Shown in pieces: positions 16,393-24,641 of a DNA stretch of 64,000 bases (positions within the stretch are counted from its first letter, which is position 1; each line of letters begins with the position of its first letter). The stretch covers positions 4,402,001 to 4,466,000 of the forward strand of contig NZ_CP107995.1 in NCBI RefSeq assembly GCF_036116635.1. The letters run 5' to 3'. The notes under the pieces were generated by a model, which was not told the DNA's origin, ran no database searches, and was given only the letters and a program-made list of their open reading frames with translations. Origin of the DNA: Amycolatopsis sp. NBC_00345 (GTDB lineage Bacteria > Actinomycetota > Actinomycetes > Mycobacteriales > Pseudonocardiaceae). The position numbers and the translations under genes were made by a program.

Positions 16393-17199
16393 TCACCGCC
16401 CGGTGAAGCGCGGTTGGCGCTTCTCGGTGAAGGCCGACAACGCTTCCGGCATGTCCGCCGTACGCGTCAGCAGCGCCTGGCCGCGGTTCTCCAGTTCAAG
16501 CGCGGCGGCGTAGGACGTGATCTCCTGGTTGCGCTGGATGGCCCGTTTGGACATCCGCACCCCGCCCGGGGAGTTCGCCGCGATCCGCGCTGCCATCGCG
16601 ACGGCCTCGTCGAACAGCTGCTCGCCGGGCACCACCCGGTTCGCCAAGCCGATCGCCACGGCCTCCTCCGCCGCCACCAGCCGCCCGGTGTAGCCGATTT
16701 CCGCCGCGCGGCCCGGGCCGACGAGCCGGCTCAGCGTGTAGGAGGTGCCCAGCTCGCCGACCGAGAGACCGACCTTCACGAACGCCGCGCTGAACTTCGC
16801 CGACGGGGCGACCAGCCGGATGTCGGCGGCGAGCGCCAACGCCATGCCGCCGCCCGTCGCGGGCCCGTGCACCGCGGCGATCACCGGGAACGGAAGGTGC
16901 CGCAGGGCCGCGATGCCTCCGGTCGCGGTCTCCTGGAACTTCAGGAACTCCCGCACTCCCATGTGGGTGATGACGTCGATCTCGTCCAGGTCGAACCCGG
17001 CGCAGAACGCTCTTTCCCCGGCAGAGGTCAGGATCAGCGCGCGGAGCCCGCTGTCCCGCAGGGCTCGGGCGGCCACGCCGTACTCGTGGAACATCCGCAC
17101 GGTCTGGGTGTTCATCCGGTCCGGCCGGTTGAGCCGCAGCACGCCGATCTCCCCTTCGAGCACTTCGAAGGCCAGGGTCTCGAGCTCGGGAAAGTCCAT
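16393..17199 (-). CDS. Enoyl-CoA hydratase/isomerase-family protein (crotonase)
   Basis: A 268-residue crotonase. The two oxyanion-hole regions are present (AFCAGFDLDEI and GPATGGGMALALAADIRL), but neither glutamate of true enoyl-CoA hydratase is conserved: the first position is in MALAL, and the second region reads VGLSVGELGTSY. Such proteins may be isomerases, hydrolases or hydratases with altered chemistry. It is very similar to the next gene (17228-18040), including the shared C-termini SYAAALELENRGQALLTR and DMPEAL-AF-EKR, so the two are tandem duplicates. It probably handles a ring-derived CoA ester in the same pathway. Confidence 0.82.
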   Translation of the reverse strand: MDFPELETLAFEVLEGEIGVLRLNRPDRMNTQTVRMFHEYGVAARALRDSGLRALILTSAGERAFCAGFDLDEIDVITHMGVREFLKFQETATGGIAALRHLPFPVIAAVHGPATGGGMALALAADIRLVAPSAKFSAAFVKVGLSVGELGTSYTLSRLVGPGRAAEIGYTGRLVAAEEAVAIGLANRVVPGEQLFDEAVAMAARIAANSPGGVRMSKRAIQRNQEITSYAAALELENRGQALLTRTADMPEALSAFTEKRQPRFTGR

Positions 17200-17227
17200 G
17201 ACGACCTCACTGTCGTGTCGTGGAGCG

Positions 17228-18040
17228 TCAGGTGCCGGTGAACAGGGGCTTGCGCTTCTCTTTGAACGCGGCCAGCGCCTCGGGCATGTCGGAGCTGCGC
17301 GTCAGCAACGCCTGGCCGCGGTTCTCCAGCTCAAGTGCGGCGGCGTACGACGAAATCTCCATGTTGGCCTGCAGCGCGCGCTTCGACAGCTGCACACCGC
17401 CGGGCGAGTTGGCGGCGATCGTCTCGGCGAGGGCCAGGGCTTCGGGCAGCAACAGGTCGGGAGCGGCCACCCGGTTGACCAAGCCGAGCCGCTCGGCCTC
17501 TTCCGCGAGCACCATTCGCCCGGTGAAACAGATCTCGCTCGTGTGGGCGGGACCGATCAGCCGCGTCAGCAGCCAGGAAGCGCCGAGATCGCCCGCGGAC
17601 AGTCCAATGCGGACGAACGCGGCGTTGAACTTCGCCTCGGTGGACGCGAGCCGGATGTCGGCCGCCAGCGCGAGGGAAAGGCCGCCGCCCGCCGCCGCGC
17701 CGTTGACCGCGGCGATCACCGGAACCCGGACCGAACGCACCGCGACCAGGGCTCGCGCCGCCCGTTCCTGCTGGTCCAGCATGCCCAGCGCGCCGAGCTC
17801 GGGGAGGTCTTCGGCGTCGGCGAGGTCGTAGCCGGCGCAGAACGCCTTGCCCGCCCCGGTCAGCACCACCGCCCGGCAATGGTCCTCGTCGTCGAGCGCC
17901 GTGAACGCCCGTTCCAGGTCGTCGAACATGGTGTTGGTCATCGCGTTGTAACGGCTGGGGCGGTTCAGCTCCACGAGTGCGACATCCGTAGCCGGCTCGC
18001 TGAGCCTCAGCGTTTCGTAGTCCTCATCCGGAATCTTCAC
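17228..18040 (-). CDS. Enoyl-CoA hydratase/isomerase-family protein, tandem paralogue
   Basis: A 270-residue crotonase closely related to its downstream neighbour; both share SYAAALELENRGQAL near the C-terminus. Oxyanion-hole motifs are AFCAGYDLAD and GAAAGGGLSLALAADIRLA; the residues corresponding to the hydratase glutamates are replaced (IGLSAGDLGASW). The GTG at 18040 is chosen because AAGGAG stands six bases upstream; longer starts have no such signal. It could be a second isomerase or hydratase step, or specialised for another stereoisomer. The reaction cannot be fixed from sequence. Confidence 0.82.
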   Translation of the reverse strand: MKIPDEDYETLRLSEPATDVALVELNRPSRYNAMTNTMFDDLERAFTALDDEDHCRAVVLTGAGKAFCAGYDLADAEDLPELGALGMLDQQERAARALVAVRSVRVPVIAAVNGAAAGGGLSLALAADIRLASTEAKFNAAFVRIGLSAGDLGASWLLTRLIGPAHTSEICFTGRMVLAEEAERLGLVNRVAAPDLLLPEALALAETIAANSPGGVQLSKRALQANMEISSYAAALELENRGQALLTRSSDMPEALAAFKEKRKPLFTGT

Positions 18041-18082
18041 GACCGGCTCCTTCCGCTGGGGGTGGCACACCCGGACCACGGG

Positions 18083-18868
18083 TCAGGCGAAGTTCGGCGG
18101 TCGCTTCTCGATGAAGGCGGTGATGCCCTCGGCCGCGTCGCCATCGGTGAACAGCGCCTGTTCCTGCGTGGCCTCGTAGGCCATCCCCTCCTCCAGCGGC
18201 AGCTCGAACGCGGCATCGACGGTGCGCACCACCGCCAGCTGCGCCGGCAGCGAGGACGGGACGATCTCGGCGGCCAGCGCCAACGCGGCCTCCAATACGT
18301 CACCGTCGGCGCGCCGGTCGACCAGTCCGATGGCGAGCGCCTCGTCCGCGCGCACCTGGCGGGCGGTCAGCATGAGGTCCAGCGCCCGTCCCCGGCCGAC
18401 GAGCCGCGGAAGGCGTTGTGTCCCACCGGCTCCCGGGATCAGCCCGAGCTTGACCTCGGGCAGGCCGAACTTCGCCCGCGGCCCGCACACGCGCAGCGTG
18501 CACGCCATCGCGAGCTCCAGGCCGCCCCCGAGCGCGGCCCCGTCGACCGCCGCGATCGAGATCCACGGCGCCGCGGCCAGCCGGTCGTTGACCGACCGCA
18601 TGCGGTTCCCGTACGCGAGGAACGTCTCGGCGTCGATGGTGGACATGTGCTTGATGTCCGCGCCCGCGGCGAAGAACCCGGGCAGCGCCGACTCGACGAC
18701 CATCACCTTGACGTCACCGGCCTTCTCCGCGGCATCGAACGCCGAGTGCAGCCCGTCGAGGACCGGCAACCCGAGAGCGTTGGCCGGTGGCCGGTTCACC
18801 GTGACAACGGTGATTCCTGGCGACGCACTGCGCCAGGTGACGGCTTCGGCCGGTTCGGGTTCATTCAT
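18083..18868 (-). CDS. Enoyl-CoA hydratase (BadK-like candidate)
   Basis: This 261-residue crotonase has both catalytic glutamates of the hydratase family: the first in GGGLELAMACTLRV and the second in FGLPEVKLGLIPGAGGTQRL. Oxyanion-hole motif GFFAAGADIKHM is also present. It should add water to a trans-2-enoyl-CoA; next to BadI-like and BadH-like genes, hydration of a cyclohex-1-ene-carboxyl-CoA-type ring (the BadK step) is the most attractive reading, though a linear enoyl-CoA is equally possible. It follows the MenB/BadI-like gene by 30 bases and probably belongs to one operon with the genes to its right. Confidence 0.88.
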   Translation of the reverse strand: MNEPEPAEAVTWRSASPGITVVTVNRPPANALGLPVLDGLHSAFDAAEKAGDVKVMVVESALPGFFAAGADIKHMSTIDAETFLAYGNRMRSVNDRLAAAPWISIAAVDGAALGGGLELAMACTLRVCGPRAKFGLPEVKLGLIPGAGGTQRLPRLVGRGRALDLMLTARQVRADEALAIGLVDRRADGDVLEAALALAAEIVPSSLPAQLAVVRTVDAAFELPLEEGMAYEATQEQALFTDGDAAEGITAFIEKRPPNFA

Positions 18869-18898
18869 CGCGCCTCACTTGATTCAGGGTTCGGGTGG

Positions 18899-19732
18899 TC
18901 AAGCTCGCCGGGGAAACCGGCCGAAGCCGGGGACACGTTTTTCCTTGAACGCCTCGCGCCCCTCCTGGGCTTCCGCCGATCCGTAGAACAACAGGTTGGC
19001 GTCGTGGGCCAGCTGCTGGATCCCGGCGTAGCCGTCCTCGGCCGCGTGGAAGCTGGCCTTCATCAGCCGCAGGGCGAACGGGGACAGCTCCAGCATTTCC
19101 CGGCACCAGCGCACGGTTTCCGCCTCGAGTTCCGCCAGCGGCACGACCGTGTTGACGAGCCCCATCACCTCGGCCTTGGCCGCGTCGTAGCGCCGGCACA
19201 GGAACCAGATCTCCTTGGCCTTCTTCGGCCCGACCAGGTCGGTCAGCAGACTCGCCCCGAAGCCGCCGTCGAACGAGCCGACCCGGGGCCCGACCTGGCC
19301 GAAAACCGCGTTGTCGGCGGCGATCGTGAGGTCGCAGACCAGGTGCAGCACGTGACCGCCGCCGATCGCGTACCCGGCGACCATGGCGACGATCGGCTTG
19401 GGGCACCGCCGCATCTGGACGTGCAGGTCGGTGACGTGGAACCGGCCGGTGCTTCTGCCATCGGACTGGTACCCGCTGTCGCCCCGGACCCGCTGGTCGC
19501 CGCCCGAGCAGAACGCCTTCTCGCCCGCGCCGGTCAGCACGATCACGCCGATCGACTCGTCTTCGCGGGCCACAGTGAGCGCCTGCGAGATCTCGATCAG
19601 CGTCTCCGGCCGGAACGCGTTGTGCACCTCCGGGCGGTCGATCGTCAGCTTGGCGATGCCGTCGGACGTGCTCTCGTAACGGATGTCGGTGTAGTCGCCG
19701 GATCCCGCCCAGGCGACTTCGGTGTCCCCCAT
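18899..19732 (-). CDS. MenB/BadI-like crotonase (ring-cleaving hydrolase candidate)
   Basis: The 277-residue protein has the full set of DHNA-CoA-synthase/BadI motifs: CSGGDQRVRGDSGY, AGYAIGGGHVLHLVCDLTIA, GPRVGSFDGGFG, EIWFLCRRYDA, and NTVVPLAELEAETVRWCREM. Sequence alone favours MenB, but no other men gene is close, and its stop/start codons interlock with a BadH-like SDR gene. BadI and BadH act in sequence on 2-hydroxy- and 2-ketocyclohexanecarboxyl-CoA, so the pair here suggests hydrolytic ring opening. A menaquinone role would be expected only if the chromosome has no other menB. Both possibilities are left open. Confidence 0.75.
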   Translation of the reverse strand: MGDTEVAWAGSGDYTDIRYESTSDGIAKLTIDRPEVHNAFRPETLIEISQALTVAREDESIGVIVLTGAGEKAFCSGGDQRVRGDSGYQSDGRSTGRFHVTDLHVQMRRCPKPIVAMVAGYAIGGGHVLHLVCDLTIAADNAVFGQVGPRVGSFDGGFGASLLTDLVGPKKAKEIWFLCRRYDAAKAEVMGLVNTVVPLAELEAETVRWCREMLELSPFALRLMKASFHAAEDGYAGIQQLAHDANLLFYGSAEAQEGREAFKEKRVPGFGRFPRRA

Positions 19733-20487
19733 CAGGACATCGTGAGCCCGCCGCTGACCGACAGCGTCTGGCCCGTGACGAATCCCGCGCCGTCGGAAGC
19801 GAAGAAGGCGACGGCCGGGCCGATGTCCTCCGGCGTGCCGAGGCGCTTCATCGGGACCGCGCGGGTCATCCCGCCGATCACCTTCTCGGCGTCGCCGGAG
19901 CCCTCGGCGAACTTCCGCAGCGCCGGGGTGTCGGTGGGGCCGGGGCAGACCGTGTTCGCCGTGACCCCCTTCGTCGCGACCTCGCGGGCGAGCGTCTTGG
20001 TGAAGGCGATGATGCCGCCCTTCGCGCCGGAGTACACGGCCTCCAGGGACGAACCGACCCGCCCGGCGTCGGAGCCGATGTTGACGACGCGCCCGAAGCC
20101 GCGCTCGATCATCCCGGGCACGACGGTCCTGATGACCCGCAGTGCACCCTTGAAATTGATGTCGAGGATCTTGTCCCAGAACGCCTCGTCGGTCTTCACG
20201 AAGGGCATGAAGTCGTCCCAGCCCGCGTTGTTCACGACCACGTCGATGGGCCCGAGCTCCCTTTCGACGGTCGCCACCGCGGTTTCCACCGACTCGGTGC
20301 TGGTGACGTCGATCAGCACGGCGATCGCGGTGCCGCCGGCCACGGTGATCTCCTTCGCGGTCTGCTCCGCCGCCTCCTGGTTGAGGTCGGCGACGGCGAC
20401 CCGGAATCCGTGTGATCCCAGCGTGGTGGCGATGCCCTTGCCGATGCCCTGGGCGCTGCCGGTGACGAGGGCGACGCGGTTGCTCAT
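19732..20487 (-). CDS. BadH-like SDR (2-hydroxycyclohexanecarboxyl-CoA dehydrogenase type)
   Basis: A 251-residue classical SDR with TGSAQGIG (NAD binding), NNAGWDDFMPFVKT, the catalytic Ser in NIGSDAGRVGSS, YSGAK for YxxxK, and CPGPTDTPAL. The stretches NNAGWD-F-PF-KT, GRVVNIGSDAGRVGSSLEAVY and the end LSVSGGLTM are strikingly like BadH of the cyclohexanecarboxylate/benzoate pathway as I remember it. It would oxidise a ring beta-hydroxyl to the ketone, the substrate of the BadI-like hydrolase encoded one base downstream. The ATG at 20487 has AGGAG upstream at somewhat long spacing. Confidence 0.82.
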   Translation of the reverse strand: MSNRVALVTGSAQGIGKGIATTLGSHGFRVAVADLNQEAAEQTAKEITVAGGTAIAVLIDVTSTESVETAVATVERELGPIDVVVNNAGWDDFMPFVKTDEAFWDKILDINFKGALRVIRTVVPGMIERGFGRVVNIGSDAGRVGSSLEAVYSGAKGGIIAFTKTLAREVATKGVTANTVCPGPTDTPALRKFAEGSGDAEKVIGGMTRAVPMKRLGTPEDIGPAVAFFASDGAGFVTGQTLSVSGGLTMS

Positions 20488-20519
20488 GTGGTTTACGCTC
20501 CTGTGTCGATATCGGGTGA

Positions 20520-21464
20520 TCAGCCGACCGGCCGGGCCCACGTGACCGGGCCCGCGACGATCGAATGGCTGGTGAGCTTGCGGCCCAGCACGGACTGGGC
20601 CGCCTGGGCCGCCTCGATCACGGCGGGCAGGTCGGTCCCGGTGTCCACGCCCATCTCGTGGAACATGCTCACGAGGTCCTCGGTGGCGATGTTGCCCGTC
20701 GAGCCGGCCGGCACGGGGCACCCGCCCAGTTCGCCGAAGCTGGACTCGAAGCTGCGGCACCCCGCCTCGAAGGCGGCGTAGGCGTTGGCCAGCCCCTGCC
20801 CGCGGGTGTTGTGGAAATGGGCGGTGACCTCGATTCCCGGCAGGCGTTCGAGCGCGGCCGCGAAGAACCGCGACGCGTACGCCGGGTTGCCCATGCCGGT
20901 GGTGTCACCGAATCCCACCTCGGTCGCGCCGGCTTCGGCGAACTGCTCGGCGAGGTCGAGCACCCGGTCCAGCGGGACCTTGCCCTCGAACGGGCAGCCG
21001 AACGAAGTGGCGATCACCGCGCAGAAGCCGAGGTCCTCGCCGACGATGCGCTCGCCCATCTTCTTGACGTCCGCCATGGTTTCGGCCACCGAACGGTTGA
21101 TGTTGCGCTGGTTGTGAGTCTCCGACGCGCTCACGAACAACGCCACTTCCTCGAAGAGGTCGCGGTGGGCCAGCGCGTTGCCGAGGCCGCGGCTGTTCGG
21201 GACGAGCACCATGCGGTCGACGTCCTCGGGCAGGTCGATGCCGGTGAGCACCGCCACCCCGTCCGAGAGCTGGGGGATGACGTCGGGCCGGACGAAGCTG
21301 GCGACCTCGATGCGGTTCAGGCCGCTCCGGCCGAGCGCGTTGATCAACCGGATCTTGTCGGCCGTGGGAATGGTTTCGGGCTCGTTCTGGAAACCGTCCC
21401 GGGGACCGACCTCCCGGATCTTCACCGTGCGGCGCTCGTCTTCCGCCGCGTTGGGCAGGGTCAT
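20520..21464 (-). CDS. HMG-CoA lyase-family aldolase
   Basis: The 314-residue TIM-barrel protein has the HMG-CoA lyase signature: REVGPRDGFQNE near residue 20, the metal-binding HFHNTRG, and the catalytic-Cys motif FGELGGCPVPAG. The family cleaves 3-hydroxy-3-methylglutaryl-CoA to acetyl-CoA and acetoacetate, or related tertiary 3-hydroxyacyl-CoAs in leucine and acyclic terpene catabolism (LiuE/AtuA). It overlaps the CoA-transferase start by ATGA coupling. In this operon it may split a methyl-branched intermediate left after ring opening, which would fit a monoterpenoid substrate. That is inference. Confidence 0.85.
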   Translation of the reverse strand: MTLPNAAEDERRTVKIREVGPRDGFQNEPETIPTADKIRLINALGRSGLNRIEVASFVRPDVIPQLSDGVAVLTGIDLPEDVDRMVLVPNSRGLGNALAHRDLFEEVALFVSASETHNQRNINRSVAETMADVKKMGERIVGEDLGFCAVIATSFGCPFEGKVPLDRVLDLAEQFAEAGATEVGFGDTTGMGNPAYASRFFAAALERLPGIEVTAHFHNTRGQGLANAYAAFEAGCRSFESSFGELGGCPVPAGSTGNIATEDLVSMFHEMGVDTGTDLPAVIEAAQAAQSVLGRKLTSHSIVAGPVTWARPVG

Positions 21465-22696
21465 GACAACTCCCGGTCTGCGAGGCTGTTTTCCAACGGG
21501 CTCCGGTGCCGCGGCGCCGCGACCCGGATGAGCCGCCGGGCCCGTTCGGCGACGGTGCACCCGGTCAGGAGCGCGACGCCGTGCTCGGTGACCACGGCGT
21601 CGACGTCGACCCGTGCGGTGGTGACGACACCACCGCGCAGGGCCGGCGAGATCGTCGATTCGCCGGCGGATTCGGCGCGCAGCGCGATGATCGAACGGGC
21701 GCCCGTCAGTGAGGCGGCCCGGCTGAAGTCGACCTGGCCGCCGACGGCGCCGATGTGCACGCCCCGGCGGATCTCCGCGCCGACCTGGCCCAGCAGGTCG
21801 ACCTCGATGGCGGAGTTGATCGAGACCAGCGAGCGCAACCGGGACAGCACCGCCGGCGAGTGCGTGTAACTGGCCGGCCGGAACTCGACGGGAAACTCCT
21901 TGAGCCGCCCGTAGAACTCCGCCGTGCCCAAGGCCGCGCCCGTGACGACGATCCCCCGGTCGATTTCCTTGTGCGCCCCGGTGAGCACACCCTTCTCGAC
22001 GAGGGTCAGCACGCCGTCGGTGATCATGCCGCTGTGGAAGCCGAGATCGCGATGACCGGACAGCGAGTCGAGCACCGCGTTCGGCAGCGGACCGACGCCC
22101 ATCTGCAGGGTGTCGCCGTCCTCGATCAGCCCGGCGACGTTGTCCGCGATCGCCTGGTCCACCGCGTCGGCGGGACGGGTCGACGCCTCGGCGAGCGGGC
22201 GGTCCGTTTCGACCACGGCGGCGAAACGCTCCAGCGGCAACCGGGCGCTGCCGGCGGTGGGCGGCATCCGGTGGTTCACCTCCGCGACCAGCACCCGGCT
22301 GTGCGGGATGGCGTCCGCGACGTACTCGACCCCGATGCCGAGCGACACCTCGCCCTTGCCGTCCGGCGGCGAAACCTGCACCAGGCCGACGTCGGTGGGC
22401 AGCTGGCCACGCGCGAACATCCGGGGCAGCGCCGAATAGTGGCACGGCACCACGTCGAGCAGCCCGTGCCGGCTCAGCCGGCGCAGCTCGCCCAGCCCGC
22501 CGTAGGACAGGACGGTGAGCTCGTCGGGCAGGTCCCCCGCCAGCCGCGGGTTCCACGTCAGGCCACAGAAGGCGCGGACCGCACCGATCTCGCCGACCTG
22601 GTCGAGCAGGGCGTTGACCAGCGGTTCGGGTTCCGCGCCGCCCTGGCCCCACCAGACGCCGTCGCCGGCGGAGACGAACGGCCGCAGGTCGATCAT
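21461..22696 (-). CDS. Acetyl-CoA hydrolase/4-hydroxybutyrate CoA-transferase-family protein
   Basis: The 411-residue protein shows the class I CoA-transferase (Cat1/AbfT) features: the glycine loop MGVGPLPNAVLDSL and the active-site glutamate in NSAIEVDLLGQVGAEI. It would move CoA between a donor such as acetyl-CoA and a free carboxylic acid. I choose the ATG at 22696 (MIDLRPFVSAGDGV) because it overlaps the thiolase stop codon; a longer reading adds an unconvincing N-terminus. Together with the HMG-CoA lyase-type gene it could recycle CoA during breakdown of a branched dicarboxylic intermediate. Confidence 0.82.
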   Translation of the reverse strand: MIDLRPFVSAGDGVWWGQGGAEPEPLVNALLDQVGEIGAVRAFCGLTWNPRLAGDLPDELTVLSYGGLGELRRLSRHGLLDVVPCHYSALPRMFARGQLPTDVGLVQVSPPDGKGEVSLGIGVEYVADAIPHSRVLVAEVNHRMPPTAGSARLPLERFAAVVETDRPLAEASTRPADAVDQAIADNVAGLIEDGDTLQMGVGPLPNAVLDSLSGHRDLGFHSGMITDGVLTLVEKGVLTGAHKEIDRGIVVTGAALGTAEFYGRLKEFPVEFRPASYTHSPAVLSRLRSLVSINSAIEVDLLGQVGAEIRRGVHIGAVGGQVDFSRAASLTGARSIIALRAESAGESTISPALRGGVVTTARVDVDAVVTEHGVALLTGCTVAERARRLIRVAAPRHRSPLENSLADRELS

Positions 22697-23892
22697 CAGC
22701 GGACCCGCTGCACGAGCGTGGCCGTCCCCAGACCACCGCCACAGCACATGGTGACGAGCCCGAGCTCCACGTCCCGCCGTTCCATCTCGGCCAGCAGCGT
22801 GCCGAACAGCCGCGCGCCCGACGCGCCGACCGGGTGGCCGAGCGCGATCGCGCCGCCGTTGACGTTCACCTTCGCCATGTCCGGCTTGACTTCGCGCTCC
22901 CAGGCGAGCGCAACCGAGCTGAACGCTTCGTTGATCTCGATCAGGTCGATGTCGTCGATGGTCAAACCGTTGCGCTCCAAGAGCTTGCGCGTCGCGGGGA
23001 TCGGGCCGGTGAGCATGATGACCGGGTCGACGCCGACCGTCGTCTGGTCGAGCACGCGCGCCCGGGGCGTCCAGCCGTGGCGCCCGGCCGCCTCGCGGGA
23101 GGCGAGCAGCACGCCGGCCGCGCCGTCGCTGAGCGGTGACGAGCTGCCGGCCGTGACCCGGCCGTTCTCGGGGCGGAACGCCGGTTTGAGCGCCGCCAGT
23201 CCTTCCATCGAGGTGGCCGGGCGGATGGCCTGGTCACTGACGCGCCGCTCGCCGTCCAGCTCCATCGGGATCATCTCGCGGCGGAACCGGCCGGCGTCCC
23301 GCGCCGCGGTGGCGAGCGCGTGCGAGCGCACCGCGAACTCGTCCATCTCGGCCCGGGTGATCCCCCACCGGTCCGCGATCAGCTCGGCGCTTTCGCCCTG
23401 GGGCACGAAGTCGTAACGCGCGCGCAGCTCGTCGGGCCACGGATCGCCGTACAGCTCGGAAATCTTCGCCGGAGCGTTCATCGGCACGTGCTGCATGTGC
23501 TCGACCCCGCCGGCGATGACGACGTCGTGCGTGCCGGACGCGACCAGCGCGGCGGCCATCTCGACCGCGGTCTGGGCGGAACCACAGCGGCGATCGAGCA
23601 CCGTCGCGGGCACCTCGGGCGGATAGCCCGCCTGCAGCCAGGCATTGCGGCCCACATTGCGCGATTGCTCCCCGAACGGCGCGGTACAGCCGATCACCAG
23701 GTCTTCGACGGTCTCCGGGACGACACCGGCCGACTCCAGCAACGCGGTGTAGACGGCGCCGAGCAGCACGTTGGGGTGAGTGTCGCGGAACCAGCCCTTG
23801 TCGGGGTGGGCCTTGCCCATCGGCGTGCGCAGCGCGTCGACGATGAGCGCCTCACGGCCGTTGCGCGTCAAAGGGCTGGTGAAGCCGGGCAT
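22696..23892 (-). CDS. Thiolase (acetyl-CoA C-acyltransferase)
   Basis: A 398-residue thiolase with all catalytic residues: the nucleophilic Cys in LDRRCGSAQTA (about residue 90), the His in NGGAIALGHPVGASGAR, and the second Cys in MCCGGGLGTA. It should cleave 3-ketoacyl-CoA to acetyl-CoA and a shortened acyl-CoA. Its start codon overlaps the stop of the SDR gene, and its stop overlaps the CoA-transferase start, so five genes from 25807 to 20520 form one tightly coupled operon. It gives the last step of a beta-oxidation round after ring cleavage. Confidence 0.92.
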   Translation of the reverse strand: MPGFTSPLTRNGREALIVDALRTPMGKAHPDKGWFRDTHPNVLLGAVYTALLESAGVVPETVEDLVIGCTAPFGEQSRNVGRNAWLQAGYPPEVPATVLDRRCGSAQTAVEMAAALVASGTHDVVIAGGVEHMQHVPMNAPAKISELYGDPWPDELRARYDFVPQGESAELIADRWGITRAEMDEFAVRSHALATAARDAGRFRREMIPMELDGERRVSDQAIRPATSMEGLAALKPAFRPENGRVTAGSSSPLSDGAAGVLLASREAAGRHGWTPRARVLDQTTVGVDPVIMLTGPIPATRKLLERNGLTIDDIDLIEINEAFSSVALAWEREVKPDMAKVNVNGGAIALGHPVGASGARLFGTLLAEMERRDVELGLVTMCCGGGLGTATLVQRVR

Positions 23893-24641
23893 CAGATGAC
23901 CGTCCCTCCGTCGACGGGCAGGACCTGCCCGGTGATGTATCCGGCCGCGTCCGAGGCGAAGAAGACAAACGCCCCGGCGATCTCGCCGGGTTCCGCCCAG
24001 CGCCGCAACGGGATGCGTTCGAGCGTCAGCTTGGCCAGCTTTTCGTTGCTGCGGATGTTTTCCGTCATGGCGGTCGCCGCGAGCGGGGCGAGCGCGTTCA
24101 CCGTGATGTGCTGCCGGGCGAGCTCGCGGGCGAGGGACTTGGTGAGGCCGACGACGCCGGCCTTGGCGGCGCCGTAGTTCGCCTGCCCGATGGTGCCGAC
24201 GAGCCCGGCGGCGGAGGTGACGTTGATGACGCGGCCGGTGCCGTCCTGCGCGAGGTGCGGCAGCGCGGCCTGGCTGACGGTGAAGGTCCCGCCGACGTGG
24301 ACGCCGAGCACGAACTGGAACTGCTCCGCCGTCATCTTCGGGAACATGGCCGGTGCGATGGCACCCGCGTTGTTCACGAGGATGTTCAGCGTCCCGCCGC
24401 CCAGTCGGGCGGCCTGCTCGGCGACGTCGGCGGCCTGGCCCGCCTCGCGGACGTCCAGGGCCGCCGAATCGGCTCGCCCGCCGGCCGCGGTGATCTCGGC
24501 CGCGACCGCCGCGGCCGCGTCCTTGTCGAGGTCCGATACCAGCACCGCGGCCCCGGCCGCGGCGTAGGCCTTGGCGACGGCGGCACCGATGCCGTTGCCC
24601 GCGCCGGTGACGAGGGCGGATCGGCCGGATAACGAGAACAT
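23892..24641 (-). CDS. SDR-family 3-hydroxyacyl-CoA dehydrogenase (FabG-like)
   Basis: A 249-residue classical SDR with TGAGNGIG, LVNNAG, catalytic Ser in NVTSAAG, YGAAK, and a C-terminal ITGQVLPVDGGTVI. The length and motifs fit FabG-like 3-hydroxyacyl-CoA dehydrogenases of catabolic operons. Its codons interlock with the acyl-CoA dehydrogenase upstream and the thiolase downstream (ATGA at both ends), so it most likely supplies the beta-keto thioester that the thiolase cleaves. Confidence 0.85.
   Translation of the reverse strand: MFSLSGRSALVTGAGNGIGAAVAKAYAAAGAAVLVSDLDKDAAAAVAAEITAAGGRADSAALDVREAGQAADVAEQAARLGGGTLNILVNNAGAIAPAMFPKMTAEQFQFVLGVHVGGTFTVSQAALPHLAQDGTGRVINVTSAAGLVGTIGQANYGAAKAGVVGLTKSLARELARQHITVNALAPLAATAMTENIRSNEKLAKLTLERIPLRRWAEPGEIAGAFVFFASDAAGYITGQVLPVDGGTVI

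Noticed and set aside
18899..19732. Straight assignment as menaquinone MenB.
   Set aside because: Motifs allow it, but no men gene is close and the gene interlocks with a BadH-like gene, so only the family level is claimed.
16745..20545. A 1266-codon open frame on the + strand, antisense to four crotonase genes and an SDR.
   Set aside because: It is composed of low-complexity antisense translation typical of high-GC DNA, has no domain, and the opposite strand encodes clear families.
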